The position numbers and the translations under genes were made by a program. From Yoonia tamlensis (GTDB lineage: Bacteria; Pseudomonadota; Alphaproteobacteria; Rhodobacterales; Rhodobacteraceae), in NCBI RefSeq assembly GCF_900115105.1, contig NZ_FOYP01000001.1, positions 956,097 through 1,020,096 on the forward strand: a stretch of DNA of 64,000 bases, in the 5' to 3' direction. The notes beneath the pieces were generated by a model, which did no database searches, was not told the DNA's origin, and worked only from the letters and a program-made list of their open reading frames with translations. Below are positions 33,353 through 43,424 of the stretch, piece by piece. How positions within the stretch are numbered: position 1 is the first letter of the stretch; each line of letters opens with the position of its first letter.

Positions 33353-34370
33353 TTATGCGGCTTGTTTTTGATGTTGCAAGCGGCGTTGTTGGATTGTCTG
33401 TTTCTTGATCTTCTTCCTTTCCCTGAGAATAACTTGGTCGCGTCCGAAGTAGACGTCAGCTGGTGTGACGTTGTTCAGGCTCTCGTGGTAATGCTGGTTG
33501 TTGTCGTAGTCGACGAAGGCCCCTATTTGGCGTTCGAGATCACCGGGTAGGTAGTAGTTCTCCAGAAGAACCCTGTTCTTCATGGTCTGGTGCCAGCGTT
33601 CGATCTTGCCTTGGGTCTGCGGGTGGAATGGCGCGCCGCGGACATGCGTCATTTTCCGATCCTCTAACCACTTGGCCAGATCGCCTGAGATGTAACATGA
33701 GCCGTTGTCGCTGAGCAGACGTGGTTTGTGCCGCACCACGGCCCGGTCGCAGCCTGATGCTGTCAGAGCCAGTTCAATCGTGTCTGTCACATCTTCGGCC
33801 CGCATATTTGCGCAGAGTTTCCAGGCGATGATGTAGCGGCTGTAATCGTCCAGGATCGTGCTGAGATAATACCAACCCCAGCCGCTCGCCATTGTGCTTG
33901 AACCAATGGCGCATCAATGCCTCGCTCTTGAAGTAGGTGAAGTCGGTCTGCCACATCTCGTTTATGGCCGTTGTCTTATCTTTGAACTCATCGGCCGATT
34001 TGATCACCACGTAATCAGGCGCAGTGATCAGATCGGCTGCTTTGAGAATGCGATAAGCTGATGATTCAGAGACAAAATACCGTTTCTCATCCGTGTATTT
34101 GACGGCCAGTTCCCGCGTGGTCAGCGCTTCATGTTCCAGCGCAAACTCAATCAAGTCGTCACGGCGGGTATCCGGGATGCGGTTCCAGACTGATCCTGGG
34201 CGTGGGGATCTGTCAGCCAGCCCATCCAGGCCGCCGTCGACATAGAGATCATACCATCGATAAAATGTCGTGCGCGGGATGCCCAGCATGTCGAGGGTCT
34301 GCTGAACCGGCAAATGCGATCCCTCTACGGTGCGGATGATCTCCAGTTTCTCGGACGCAAGATATCTCAT
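33353..34370 (-). pseudogene. IS3-type transposase orfB (integrase core), frameshifted
   Basis: The first part (34370 down to about 33930) holds an HTH region (LDMLGIPRTTFYRWYDLY) and the start of the DDE core (MWQTDFTYFK, first Asp). The second part, in another frame from about 33892, continues SGWGWYYLSTILDDYSRYIIAWK with LLSDNGSCY (second Asp) and QGKIERWHQ (Glu). Between them 43 nt replace the six expected, a net gain of 37, so the reading frame is lost. The extra sequence contains an 8-bp inverted repeat, CGCCATTG/CAATGGCG, around position 33900. The start ATG overlaps the orfA stop by four bases. The catalytic triad is complete, only split. Confidence 0.87.
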
Positions 34371-34741
34371 TCCTCGAACTCCCCAGCCCCTGTCATGCTT
34401 TTTTTGAGCAGGCGGTTTTCAAGGGTCAGATCAGCGACGCACTCTTTCAGGGCCAAGGCCTCAGAACGTAAATCCTTTACCTCAGGCGACGTGGCCTGCC
34501 GTGCCGTATCGCCAGATAACCGGCGCTTGCCAGCTTCAAGGAACTCCTTGGACCAGCTGTAATAAAGGCTCTCAGCGATCCCTTCCCGGCGGCACAGCAC
34601 AGAGATGCTTTCCTCGCCACGCAGGCCCGCCAAGACAATCCGGATCTTCTCCTCGGCTGAATAAGTTTGGCGCGTCTTACGGCGGATGGTTTTAACCACC
34701 TTGTCTGCGGCGTCTTTCGATGTCTGCGGTTTCTTCGTCAT
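34367..34741 (-). CDS. IS3-type transposase orfA (HTH protein)
   Basis: A 124-residue protein with the transposase_8-type HTH (TYSAEEKIRIVLAGLRGEESISVLCRREGIAESLYYSWSKEF) followed by a leucine-zipper-like coiled coil (LRSEALALKECVADLTLENRLLKKSM). It binds the IS ends and partners OrfB. It is intact, while orfB is not. GGAGATCGAG precedes the ATG. Confidence 0.9.
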   Translation of the reverse strand: MTKKPQTSKDAADKVVKTIRRKTRQTYSAEEKIRIVLAGLRGEESISVLCRREGIAESLYYSWSKEFLEAGKRRLSGDTARQATSPEVKDLRSEALALKECVADLTLENRLLKKSMTGAGEFEE

Positions 34742-34848
34742 CTCGATCTCCTAATCGATAAGATGAACCAGAAATCCTCCGTTATTCAAATCCTCAAATC
34801 TGTCCCAGGGGTGCTGACGTCAGACACTGGAACCGTCAGAGTGCCGGC

Positions 34849-35244
34849 ATGGCATTCCTACTTTCACGATCAGATACAGCGCCACTGATGCTGGAACGGC
34901 GCCACGTTAAGAGGCTGGTCGCACGTACAATTGAAGATTTTCGTCGCAATATCGGCGATAGTTATACGATGTTTACCTATGCGCCGCTCTTGCTGGTTGG
35001 CTTGTTGCGGTGGCGGCTTAAGGATCCGCTTGCGCTTGTCGCGGGGACAGAGCCGTTGGCTGATGATTTGCTGGGCATAATCGACAGGGCAATTGTCGAC
35101 CTTGAAGGTCGCGTGAACGTTCGTGAAAGTCTGCAGCGACGCCGCAACAAGTTCCTGCCCATTTTGTACGATATCAAGAATGAACTGCAAGGGGAGGGAA
35201 CCAATCCTGACCTTTTGCTCGATATTTATAATGCAGGTGATTGA
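34849..35244 (+). CDS. Hypothetical protein, probably 5'-truncated by the IS
   Basis: A frame of 131 residues starting 23 bases after the IS end, without a ribosome site. The sequence RRHVKRLVARTIEDFRRNIGDSYTMFTYAPLLLVGLLRWRLKDPLALV and later VNVRESLQRRRNKFLPILYDIKNELQGEG looks like the helical C-terminal part of a larger protein. I recognise no family. Its 5' part was not found on the other side of the IS, so the gene is likely a remnant. It might still be expressed from an internal start at 34888. Confidence 0.45.
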   Translation: MAFLLSRSDTAPLMLERRHVKRLVARTIEDFRRNIGDSYTMFTYAPLLLVGLLRWRLKDPLALVAGTEPLADDLLGIIDRAIVDLEGRVNVRESLQRRRNKFLPILYDIKNELQGEGTNPDLLLDIYNAGD

Positions 35245-35478
35245 TTGCAACGCGCGTACGCTTTGGGCGGCCCTTGATCTATGCTGCGCGGACCGTTTGC
35301 GGACCCTGGCCTTGTGCCTTCACGCATGGGCATCTGTATGTCTTTGGACCCAATGGTTTGCAATAACGGCTCTAAGTTGTCCTTGTAATTCGTTTTTTTC
35401 TAACGTTACCTGAAGAAAGCCACCGTTGGGTAATCGTGTTTATGCGCATTTTTATCCCTAAAATGAAAGACTGTTTCG

Positions 35479-36972
35479 ATGGGGTTTGACGATCTAGAGG
35501 ACGCGACATTTCTTGCGCAGCAGGTCAAGACAGGGGCCGTTTCGCCGGATGAATTACTGGACGAGGCGCTCGCGCGGGTGGCCGCGTTTAATCCGCAGAT
35601 AAATGCCGTGACACTGCTACAAGAAGACACCGCGCGTGCGGCCATCCGGGCAGGTTTGCCGGACGGCCCGTTTCGGGGTGTTCCGTTTCTGCTTAAGGAT
35701 CTGGGCGCCGAGGCAATTGATTTTCCGTCGCATAGCGGGTCCAACCTGACGCGTGATCGCCGCTATACCTACGACAGCGAGATTTACAAACGTATGCGGG
35801 CCACGGGTGTTGTAACCTTTGGGCGCACGACTTCGCCCGAAGGCGGCATCGGTGCCGCGACCGAAGCTGCGGTATACGGCGGCCCGACACGGAACCCGTG
35901 GGATATAACGCGCACATCTGGCGGGTCATCTGGAGGGGCTGGCGCGGCTGTGGCTGCAGGCATTATTCCGATGGCGCATGGATCGGATGGCGGCGGTTCG
36001 GTGCGCATTCCGGGGTCCAGCTGCGGCTTGTTCGGCTTTAAGGCGACGCGTGCGCGGTTGCCTGACGGCCCCATGGCTGGCGAAGGTTGGGCTGGCATGG
36101 CAATTGACGGGTTTTTGACCCGCTCGGTGCGCGATAATGCCACGATGCTTGATGCTTGCGCCGGTCCTGATCTGGGCGCGCCCTATGCCGCACCCGCGAT
36201 GGAGACGACCTATAGCGCGGCCATCGCGCGCCCGCCGCGCCGTTTGCGGATCGGGGTTTGCGATACGACATTCACCGGCACACCAATTGACAAGGCCTGC
36301 CAAAGCGCTGTGCATCAAACCGCCAAAACGCTGGAAGGGCTGGGCCATCACATCATCCCGTTCTGCCCAAAGGCCGATCATATCGGCATGATGCATGCCT
36401 GGACCAAGATCGTGGCCTGCGGCACCGCCAACTGGATTGAAGCCAAGCTGAAATCATTGGGCCGCGATTTGCAGCAAGACGATGTTCAGGGCATCGCGCG
36501 CGGTGCTTTGGCCTTTGCGGCAAATATTTCGGGTGCCGATTATATCGGGGCGGTTGATAAAATTCATGCTTATGGGCGTGAAATGGCTGCGGCATTTGCA
36601 GATGTGGATATCATCCTGTCAGCGACACTGGCCGAGCCGCCCGCCTTGGTGGGCCGCCTGAGCCATGACCGCGAGGACTACGAAAACTATCGCATCGGGC
36701 AGGGAGGCGTATTTGAATATTCGCCGTTTTGTGCGGCGTTTAATGCCAGCGGCCAGCCAGCAGCGACATTGCCGCTGCATTGGACGGATGACGGGCTTCC
36801 TGTGGGTGTGCATCTGGCCGCGGCTTATGGCGCTGATGCAAATTTGATCGCCCTGTGCGCAGAACTTGAGCAGGCCGCGCCATGGCACGCACGTAGACCG
36901 AATATGCTGTCAGAGTATCTTGCTTTTGCGCAGAACCAGCCGCAGAGTAAAGTTCAGAGGATAAACGATTGA
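35479..36972 (+). CDS. Amidase-signature family amidase
   Basis: A 497-residue amidohydrolase of the amidase-signature family, with a Ser-cisSer-Lys triad. The Lys is in FLLKDLG (about residue 76), the Ser-rich loop is [16 protein letters not shown], and the nucleophile region is [21 protein letters not shown]. It hydrolyses a carboxamide or ester of unknown identity. Its stop overlaps the TTG start of potA, so it is the first gene of the polyamine transporter operon. That position hints at amide-bearing amines as substrates, an inference only. Confidence 0.93.
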   Translation: MGFDDLEDATFLAQQVKTGAVSPDELLDEALARVAAFNPQINAVTLLQEDTARAAIRAGLPDGPFRGVPFLLKDLGAEAIDFPSHSGSNLTRDRRYTYDSEIYKRMRATGVVTFGRTTSPEGGIGAATEAAVYGGPTRNPWDITRTSGGSSGGAGAAVAAGIIPMAHGSDGGGSVRIPGSSCGLFGFKATRARLPDGPMAGEGWAGMAIDGFLTRSVRDNATMLDACAGPDLGAPYAAPAMETTYSAAIARPPRRLRIGVCDTTFTGTPIDKACQSAVHQTAKTLEGLGHHIIPFCPKADHIGMMHAWTKIVACGTANWIEAKLKSLGRDLQQDDVQGIARGALAFAANISGADYIGAVDKIHAYGREMAAAFADVDIILSATLAEPPALVGRLSHDREDYENYRIGQGGVFEYSPFCAAFNASGQPAATLPLHWTDDGLPVGVHLAAAYGADANLIALCAELEQAAPWHARRPNMLSEYLAFAQNQPQSKVQRIND

Positions 36973-38018
36973 ACACAAATGTCGCAGTCGACGCGCAAAA
37001 TGTCGGCAAAATCTATGGCATTGGCAATAGCGCCGTAACCGCGCTTGGCGATGTTTCTTTATCCATTCAGAAAGGCGAGTTTTTTACCCTTCTTGGGCCC
37101 TCGGGCTGCGGGAAAACCACGCTTTTACGGTGTATCGCTGGGTTTGAAACGCCGACATCGGGCGCGATCCACCTGTCTGGGCGCGATATTACCCATACGC
37201 CACCAAACGCGCGGCCGGTGAACACGGTTTTCCAGTCCTATGCGCTGTTTCCGCATCTGACGGTGGCGCAGAACGTGGGTTTTGGTCTGAAAATGCTGGG
37301 CAAGCCTGCGGATGAGGTGACGAAATCTGTCGCGCGGGTGCTTGCGCTTGTCAAACTCGAAGAATTTGCCGACCGCTTTCCGCAGCAGCTTTCGGGTGGG
37401 CAGCAGCAGCGTGTCGCACTGGCGCGCGCGCTGGCGCCCGAACCCGAAGTGTTGTTGCTTGATGAACCTTTGTCGGCGCTTGATCTCAAATTGCGCAAGG
37501 AAATGCAAAGCGAGCTGAAGCGCCTGCAAACCGAGACAGGGATCACATTCATCTTTGTGACCCACGATCAGGAAGAAGCGTTGACCATGTCGGACCGTAT
37601 CGGCGTGATGTCACGCGGAGCACTTTTACAAGTCGGCACGCCGCATGAAATCTATGAAAATCCGGCAGACCGTTTTGTAGCGGATTTTATCGGCGAGACG
37701 AATTTTCTTGAAGGTACTGTTGCCGATGGCAAGGTCCGGATTGGTACGGGCGACGTTCTGGATGTGGCGCTAAAGGTGCAAACAGGCGCCGTGACCCTTG
37801 CGATCCGCCCCGAGCAGGTCAGCATTGTTCCAACCGGCAGCGGCATTGCCGCCAAAATCACCGAAACAACATATATGGGCACGGATACCCATTATACGCT
37901 TGCGCTTGATGATGGCAGTGACATTGTCGCGCGCGTGCAGTCAAACACGACCCAAGCGCATAAGGTCGGCGATGCGGTTGCGATCCGGATCGGGACCGTA
38001 CAGGTGCTGCAATCATGA
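36969..38018 (+). CDS. potA: Polyamine ABC transporter ATP-binding protein
   Basis: A 349-residue ATPase of the spermidine/putrescine importer. It has Walker [10 protein letters not shown] (about residues 41-49), Q-loop FQSYALFPH, signature LSGGQQQRV, Walker [12 protein letters not shown], the switch His in FVTHDQ, and a C-terminal TOBE/OB regulatory domain ([11 protein letters not shown]). There is no ATG in the N-terminal region. TTG at 36969-36971, with AGAGGA six or seven bases upstream and overlapping the amidase TGA, is the natural start. The potB ATG overlaps its own TGA. Confidence 0.95.
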   Translation: MNTNVAVDAQNVGKIYGIGNSAVTALGDVSLSIQKGEFFTLLGPSGCGKTTLLRCIAGFETPTSGAIHLSGRDITHTPPNARPVNTVFQSYALFPHLTVAQNVGFGLKMLGKPADEVTKSVARVLALVKLEEFADRFPQQLSGGQQQRVALARALAPEPEVLLLDEPLSALDLKLRKEMQSELKRLQTETGITFIFVTHDQEEALTMSDRIGVMSRGALLQVGTPHEIYENPADRFVADFIGETNFLEGTVADGKVRIGTGDVLDVALKVQTGAVTLAIRPEQVSIVPTGSGIAAKITETTYMGTDTHYTLALDDGSDIVARVQSNTTQAHKVGDAVAIRIGTVQVLQS

Positions 38019-38917
38019 GCAAACCCAGCGGACAGCGCAGCAAAGGTGTGAACGGTTGGTTGCTTTCGACACCTGCGCTTGTCCTGCTGCTTTTGGCGGC
38101 GAGCGGACCTTTGTTGATCGTCGCGGCCTATTCGGTGATGGAAAAGGGCGACTATTCGGGTGTGCGTTGGGTATTATCCGGCGAAGGCTGGTTTCGTGTA
38201 CTGTTCGAGCGCGATATTTTTGACCAGACAGTCAGCCTTGCCGATGCGAACCTGTCGATCTTCTGGCGGTCGGTCAAACTGTCGATTGCAACCACGCTGA
38301 TCACGTTCTTTCTGGGTCTGCCGACCGCGTGGTTTATCGCAACACGCCCTGCCAGTTCCCGCGCGTTCTGGCTGTTTCTGATCACGATCCCGTTCTGGAC
38401 AAACCTGTTGATCCGCACATTTGCGATCATGGAAGTGATCCGCAATCAGGGCATTCTGAACACGGCGTTGATGAAATCCGGCCTGATATCAGAGCCAATT
38501 CAAATTCTTTACACCGATACGGCCGTGCTGATCGGTATGGCCTATGTCTATCTACCGCTGATGGTGCTGCCACTTTATGCGGCAGTGGACCGGTTTGATT
38601 TCAAGCTGATCGAAGCGGGCTATGATCTTTATGCGTCGCGCTGGCAGATCCTGCGCAGGGTGATTTTGCCGATTATCAAACCGGGGATCATTGCGGGGTC
38701 CATCCTTGTCTTTATTCCCAGCCTTGGCGCCTATGTGACGCCGCGCGTATTGGGGGGCGGCAAGAATATGATGATCGGCAATTTCATCGAACTTCAATTC
38801 GGTCAGGGGCAGAACTGGCCGCTTGGGGCGGCGCTGTCGACGGTGCTGTTGCTGGTCGTTCTGGTGTCTTTGGTGGTCTATACCCGCGTGTCTTCAAGGG
38901 ATAATCAAGATGGCTAA
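38015..38917 (+). CDS. potB: Polyamine ABC transporter permease PotB
   Basis: A 300-residue inner-membrane permease with six predicted helices. The BPD_transp_1 EAA loop is [26 protein letters not shown] near residues 200-225. Between helices 1 and 2 lies an extended periplasmic loop ([39 protein letters not shown], seen as one stretch). It overlaps potA by four bases and potC by eight, so the three are tightly coupled. Confidence 0.95.
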   Translation: MSKPSGQRSKGVNGWLLSTPALVLLLLAASGPLLIVAAYSVMEKGDYSGVRWVLSGEGWFRVLFERDIFDQTVSLADANLSIFWRSVKLSIATTLITFFLGLPTAWFIATRPASSRAFWLFLITIPFWTNLLIRTFAIMEVIRNQGILNTALMKSGLISEPIQILYTDTAVLIGMAYVYLPLMVLPLYAAVDRFDFKLIEAGYDLYASRWQILRRVILPIIKPGIIAGSILVFIPSLGAYVTPRVLGGGKNMMIGNFIELQFGQGQNWPLGAALSTVLLLVVLVSLVVYTRVSSRDNQDG

Positions 38918-39716
38918 ACCGCGCGCATTTGATGTGACAACCCTGCCCGGGTTTACCTTTATCGCAATCTTGTCGTTTGTATTGCTTTACGCGCCGATTG
39001 TGACGCTTGTGGTCTATTCGTTTAACGGCGGCAATTCGGTCAACCAATGGGGTGGTTTTTCGCTGGAATGGTATGTCGTGGCCTTCAACAACGCGGCGGT
39101 GCAGGACGCGACCATGCGTTCGCTGATCATCGCGCTTTGGGCGGCGGTGATTTCTACCAGCGTGGCGACATTGGCCGCACTTGGCACGACAAGACGTGGC
39201 AAGTTCAAAGGGCAGACGGTGATCTATATCATCATCAACCAGCCACTGATGGTGCCTGAAATTGTGACCGCTGTGGCGCTGCTGATCTTCTTTTCATCGG
39301 TCAAACTGGCCACCGGCTATAGCGGATTGGGTTATCTTATTCTGGCGCATTCGGCCTTTTGCATTCCCTTTGCCTATCTACCCATCCGCGCGCGGCTAGA
39401 AGGCATGGATACCGCAATGGAAACTGCCGCAGCCGATCTTTATGCGACGCCTTTGCAGACATTTCGCTATGTGACGCTGCCGCTGTTGTTACCCGGTGTC
39501 ATTGCGGGCGCGATGCTCGCGTTTATTATCTCGCTTGATAATGTGGTGATCACGGAATTTGTGAAATCCGCAGGGCAAGATACACTGCCTACCTATATGC
39601 TTGGTCAATTGCGCCGCGCGCTCACGCCGGAAGTAAACGCAATTTCGACCACATTGCTTGCGCTGACGATCTTTATTCTGATCGCTTTCGCACTCGTCAC
39701 TAAAAAGCGGAATTAA
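38910..39716 (+). CDS. potC: Polyamine ABC transporter permease PotC
   Basis: A 268-residue second permease with six helices. The opening FTFIAILSFVLLYAPIVTLVVYSFN and the EAA loop (ETAAADLYATPLQTFRYVTLPLLLPGV) are typical. The ATG at 38910 lies inside the end of potB. PotB and PotC form the translocation channel. Its stop is 28 bases before potD. Confidence 0.95.
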   Translation: MAKPRAFDVTTLPGFTFIAILSFVLLYAPIVTLVVYSFNGGNSVNQWGGFSLEWYVVAFNNAAVQDATMRSLIIALWAAVISTSVATLAALGTTRRGKFKGQTVIYIIINQPLMVPEIVTAVALLIFFSSVKLATGYSGLGYLILAHSAFCIPFAYLPIRARLEGMDTAMETAAADLYATPLQTFRYVTLPLLLPGVIAGAMLAFIISLDNVVITEFVKSAGQDTLPTYMLGQLRRALTPEVNAISTTLLALTIFILIAFALVTKKRN

Positions 39717-39744
39717 CCCGCGTATTTCACCAACGGAGAGTCAA

Positions 39745-40770
39745 ATGAAAACATATTGTCTTGCAACCGCTGCATTACTTGGCAGCACGGTCGGCGCCTA
39801 TGCCGAAGGCGAGCTGAACCTGTATAACTGGGGCAACTATACCAGCCCCGAACTGATCGAAAAATTCACAGCCGAAACCGGCATCAGTGTGACGATCACC
39901 GATTACGACAGCAACACAACCGCATTGACCAAGGTAGAGGCCGGCGCGTCGGGCTATGATCTTGTGGTGCCATCGGCAAACTATATTCCGATCTATGTCG
40001 AAAAAGGTCTGCTGGCCGAACTTGATCATTCCCGTATCCCCAATATCGGCAACATCGCCCCTGAATGGCAGGATGTCGCTTGGGATCCGGGCCGGTTCTA
40101 TTCTGTGCCATGGCAGTGGGGGTCTGTTGGTATCGCGGTCAACACATCCGTCTACAGCGGTGATCCGAACACGTCGGAACTGTTCTTGAACCCGCCGCCA
40201 GAACTGATCGGCAAGATCAACGTCGTTCCCGAAATGACCGATGTGTTGAACATGGCAATCTTTAACGCAGGCGGCGAAGCCTGCACCGAAGATCTGGAAG
40301 TGCTGCGCACCGTGCGTGACCGTCTGATGGCGGCCAAGCCAAGCTGGCTGTCGATGGATTACGGCACCACCGACAAGCTGTCGTCAGGCGACTATGCCGC
40401 GTCGGTGAACTGGAACGGGTCCACCATGCGCGCGCGCGTCAATAACCCCGATGTCGTTTACGGCTACCCCGTCGAAGGCTACCCGTTGTTCATGGACTCA
40501 GTCGCGCTTTTGTCCGACGCGCAAAACGTTGACGAAGCTTATGCATTCATCAACTTTATCCTCGAGCCTGAAAACGCGGCGATGATTTCTGCCTTTGCGC
40601 GCTATGCAAACGGCGTTGCAGGGTCGGATGCATTCATGCCCGAAGACATGAAAACAGCCCCTGAAATTGTCACCCCAGCCGAATTTGCCAGCGCGGGCCA
40701 GTTCCTGCCGACATGTCCGCAGTCAGCGACAGATCTTTACACAGCGATCTGGACCGAACTGTTGAAATAA
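39745..40770 (+). CDS. potD: Periplasmic spermidine/putrescine-binding protein
   Basis: A 341-residue solute-binding protein with a signal peptide (residues 1-20, ending GAYA). The segment LNLYNWGNYTSPELIEKF is the PotD/PotF hallmark, and the ligand-site aromatic and acidic residues fit (YDLVVPSANY, WDPGRFYSVPWQWGS). It should bind polyamines, although gamma-amino acids or related amines cannot be excluded by eye. ACGGAGAG precedes the ATG. It is the last gene of the operon and is followed by a terminator-like hairpin. Confidence 0.94.
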   Translation: MKTYCLATAALLGSTVGAYAEGELNLYNWGNYTSPELIEKFTAETGISVTITDYDSNTTALTKVEAGASGYDLVVPSANYIPIYVEKGLLAELDHSRIPNIGNIAPEWQDVAWDPGRFYSVPWQWGSVGIAVNTSVYSGDPNTSELFLNPPPELIGKINVVPEMTDVLNMAIFNAGGEACTEDLEVLRTVRDRLMAAKPSWLSMDYGTTDKLSSGDYAASVNWNGSTMRARVNNPDVVYGYPVEGYPLFMDSVALLSDAQNVDEAYAFINFILEPENAAMISAFARYANGVAGSDAFMPEDMKTAPEIVTPAEFASAGQFLPTCPQSATDLYTAIWTELLK

Positions 40771-40777
40771 TAACGTT

Positions 40778-40806
40778 TGCGGGGCCGTATTGCGGCCCCG
40801 CATCTT
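40778..40806 (+). terminator. Hairpin after potD
   Basis: TGCGGGGCCG (40778-40787), TATTG loop, CGGCCCCGCA (40793-40802), then TCTTT. A strong GC stem with a modest T-run between convergent potD and the deacetylase gene. Confidence 0.8.
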
Positions 40807-40829
40807 TAGACGTGCCGGAATGCGTGACA

Positions 40830-41861
40830 TTACGCATCTTTGAACCCTTCCAGCACGTTCACCGTATTCACGCCGACAGCCTCGATCGCATAGCCACCTT
40901 CCATGCAGAATACGGTCGGCAAGCGCATCCGCCCGATCCGGCGCCCCGCATCGGTGAAATCATCGCTTTCCAATTTGAAAAAGCTGATCGGATCGTCCTT
41001 ATAGGCATCCACACCCAATGACACGACCAATGCCTGCGCGCCCCAAGCGGTGATCCTGGCAATTGCATCGTCCAGCGCCTGTGCCCAAAGGTCATAACCC
41101 GTTCCGGCGGTCATCGGATAATTCAGGTTTGCCCCTTCGCCCGCGCCTGCGCCCTTTTCATCGGCGTAGCCAATAAAATAGGGGTATGTTTCTTGCGGTG
41201 CCCCGTGCAACGACACAAACATCACATCCGGACGGTCGTAAAATATCGTTTGGGTGCCATTGCCGTGGTGAAAGTCGATATCAAGCACCGCAACCCGTGC
41301 AGCACCGGAATTGCGGAACATTTCAGCCACCACAGCCGCGTTGTTGATAAAGCAATACCCGCCGTATTGGTCCGCCGTCGCGTGATGCCCGGGCGGACGG
41401 CAAAGCGCAAATGCAGCATCAGCCCCAGCAGCAACATGGCGCTGCGCCGATTGGGCGCAAGCCACAGACGACAGTGCAGCAGCCCATGTTCCCCGCGTGA
41501 TCGCCGTTTCAGAGGCATGACAATAATACCCTACCTTGCCGTCGATATTTTGCGGTATCCGGTCCATATGCATCCCGCGCGCAGGCACATTTGCGGCAAT
41601 AATTTCGCCTGCCATGCCTTCGGCTTTCCAGTCGTCCCATGCGGTTTCCAAAAACGACAAATAACCCGGATCCAGCAGGGTTCGGATCGGGCCCATATCG
41701 ACGGCGGCGGGTGCGTTGATGTCGGTCAGGCTGCGTTCGCGCAGTCGGGTGAGGACATATTCAACCCGAGAAGGGCGCTCGAACGGGGTGACAAATTGCC
41801 CGCCGGACAGTTCCGCTTGCGGAAAATGAAGCCGGTGATCTTCGCTATAATAAATGCGCAT
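40830..41861 (-). CDS. Histone-deacetylase-like acetylpolyamine amidohydrolase
   Basis: A 343-residue zinc deacylase of the HDAC/APAH superfamily. It has ALCRPPGHHA (catalytic His pair), DIDFHHGNGTQ (zinc Asp and His), SLHGAPQETYPYF and the later VSLGVDAYKDDP (zinc Asp), with GGYAIEAVG near the end. The insert in loop 1 (FPQAELSGGQFVTPFERPSRVEYV) is typical of acetylpolyamine amidohydrolases. It is encoded convergently right beside potABCD, so removal of acetyl groups from imported acetylpolyamines is a good inference. The ATG at 41859-41861 (MRIYYSEDH) is the family start. Confidence 0.93.
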   Translation of the reverse strand: MRIYYSEDHRLHFPQAELSGGQFVTPFERPSRVEYVLTRLRERSLTDINAPAAVDMGPIRTLLDPGYLSFLETAWDDWKAEGMAGEIIAANVPARGMHMDRIPQNIDGKVGYYCHASETAITRGTWAAALSSVACAQSAQRHVAAGADAAFALCRPPGHHATADQYGGYCFINNAAVVAEMFRNSGAARVAVLDIDFHHGNGTQTIFYDRPDVMFVSLHGAPQETYPYFIGYADEKGAGAGEGANLNYPMTAGTGYDLWAQALDDAIARITAWGAQALVVSLGVDAYKDDPISFFKLESDDFTDAGRRIGRMRLPTVFCMEGGYAIEAVGVNTVNVLEGFKDA

Positions 41862-42126
41862 GCGCGGTGCCTGTTTTGGGGTGAGATGGTAATGAATCCT
41901 AATACGCCGAAACGACTCTGTCACGCTATGCGTGATCTGGCGGCGGGCATGTAGAAAATTTGTGGGGGAGCGGTAACGCTTGCGCGACGGGGCTGCTTTG
42001 ATCAGCCGGCACAATGAAAACCCGGTTCTGGCAGCGGGGTGGTTTGCCGAACGCCCTTGGTGCAAGGCGTCCGGCTTGGAATTGGTGCCTGGCTTTCCCT
42101 AGATGGGTCAGGCACTGTTTTGGGCG

Positions 42127-42990
42127 TTAGTCGTGAAATTCAGACCACATGTTGGATTCCGAAATCAGGGAAGGCGCGCCGATATGACCGTTCGCGCGCG
42201 CAGCGCTAGTGTTCCCGAAATAATAGCGGATACCGATCGAAGCCTCGGCCGCGCGCATTTCATCTGTTTCACCTTCATCCGCAATTGAATATGTGCCAAA
42301 GAAAGCGAGCTCGTAAGTGGCAGCAAGCTGCGTACCACCCAGCATGGTTTCCCCGCCGATTGCGATATTGTGGAACGCGTAATCTTCGCCTTCGTCTTCA
42401 TAGTCCGCAGCGCGTGCAACCTGGATGTCAGCATAAAGCGACGTATTGGCCAGCCCGTTATAGGTAGCGCCGATACGAATTAATTTACCGTCTTGGGTGC
42501 CGTTAGGGCTGCTCGCATCGCGCTCTGCGCCAAACCCGCCGATTTGGCCGTATGCGCCAAAATCATCATTGATTTGATAATGCGCTTCGATCCCATAACC
42601 GGACAAGGCAAATTCGCCATCACCGTCACCGTTATTTGCCGTGCCGCCGGTGACAAATGCGCCCAGATCCAGATTGTCGCGCATCCCGTAAAGCGCGTGC
42701 ACCGCAAAAAGCGCGTTATCGGCGCGGTTGTCGTCAAGATCTTCAACTTCGTTTACCTTCAGATCGACTGCGCGCATGCGCCCGTCAACGATCAAACGGT
42801 AATCGCCAAATGTGTAACCGTAAGATCCGTCGATGACCGCGGTCGCGCCCGAGTAAGGCTGGTCGCCGTTCAAATTGGTGCCGCTAAGCCCACCAATGCT
42901 GGCACCGACAAAAGCATCTTGTGCCGTTGCACTGCCTGCGCAAAGCGCAACAATCATTGCGGTCGTGGAAAGTTGTGTAAAATGTGCCAT
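42127..42990 (-). CDS. Predicted outer-membrane barrel or surface protein
   Basis: A 287-residue protein with a signal peptide (residues 1-23, cleavage at TAQ-DAF). The mature part has alternating short strands with many Gly, Asp and Tyr (GGLSGTNLNGDQPYSGATAVIDGSYGYTFGDYRL, and others), as in porin-like or autotransporter barrels. It ends in EFHD rather than Phe, which is unusual for a barrel. TAAGGAGAGC is a strong ribosome site. I do not recognise the family. Single gene, transcribed leftward. Confidence 0.7.
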   Translation of the reverse strand: MAHFTQLSTTAMIVALCAGSATAQDAFVGASIGGLSGTNLNGDQPYSGATAVIDGSYGYTFGDYRLIVDGRMRAVDLKVNEVEDLDDNRADNALFAVHALYGMRDNLDLGAFVTGGTANNGDGDGEFALSGYGIEAHYQINDDFGAYGQIGGFGAERDASSPNGTQDGKLIRIGATYNGLANTSLYADIQVARAADYEDEGEDYAFHNIAIGGETMLGGTQLAATYELAFFGTYSIADEGETDEMRAAEASIGIRYYFGNTSAARANGHIGAPSLISESNMWSEFHD

Positions 42991-43318
42991 CGTTAGCTCT
43001 CCTTAAAAGAAATTTGACAGAATTTTGCATAAACTCTTACGAAATGACAGGAAAGCTTGCCAATCGCGCAGTTCAAATGTGCAAATGCGACCCATTTGGC
43101 ACAGAAATTGCGTCAGTTGCGCGTTGTTAAAGTGGATACGAGTTGGGGGCGAAATTGCAGCACAGCGAAGTTGCGGATGCAGCTTGTCGCGCCCTGCCAA
43201 TTGCGGGGATTTCGAAAACCTTGCGCCGAAGTCATTTTTTGCAAAACGACCGCTTGACGAGGGGCGGGCGCGGACATAGAAGCACCCCACGTTCGGTCAC
43301 AGACCGGAAAGTAGATGC
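42991..43318. other. 328-bp intergenic region upstream of tRNA-Asp genes
   Basis: Contains the ribosome site and presumably the promoter of the leftward barrel gene, and on the right side the promoter of the tRNA-Asp pair. The sequence is AT-richer near the barrel gene start. No gene, repeat or terminator could be supported. Confidence 0.4.
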
Positions 43319-43395
43319 GCGGTTGTAGCTCAGCTGGTTAGAGTACCGGCCTGTCACGCCGGGGGTCGCGGGTTCGAGCCCCGTCAACCGCGCCA
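43319..43395 (+). tRNA. tRNA-Asp (anticodon GTC), copy 1
   Basis: A 77-nt tRNA with encoded CCA. The acceptor stem is GCGGTTG/CAACCGC, the anticodon stem is CCGGC/GCCGG with loop CTGTCAC (GTC at 43353-43355), and the T loop is TTCGAGC. The second copy 106 bp downstream is identical. Confidence 0.97.
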
Positions 43396-43424
43396 CTACT
43401 TTGTTCTGTGATTTGATCTGATGC

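Larger units (their letters stand above)
33280..34826 (-). mobile_element. IS3-like insertion sequence, 1.55 kb, inactivated
   Basis: The element contains orfA and orfB-type transposase genes on the minus strand. Its ends form an imperfect inverted repeat: the left starts TGTTCGTCGTCA and ends TGGGACA (33280-33306), while the right (reverse complement from 34826) starts TGTCTGACGTCA and again reaches TGGGACA at the same distance. No matching target duplication flanks it (ATTT on the left, CTGG on the right). That suggests age, deletion or a different outer boundary. orfB carries a 37-nt insertion that breaks its frame. Confidence 0.8.

Noticed and set aside
33276-34830. Target-site duplication of the IS
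   Set aside because: ATTT on the left and CTGG on the right do not match.
41880-41954. Possible 20-residue peptide (ATG at 41892) upstream of the deacetylase gene
   Set aside because: No clear ribosome site or conservation evidence; lies opposite the deacetylase promoter region.
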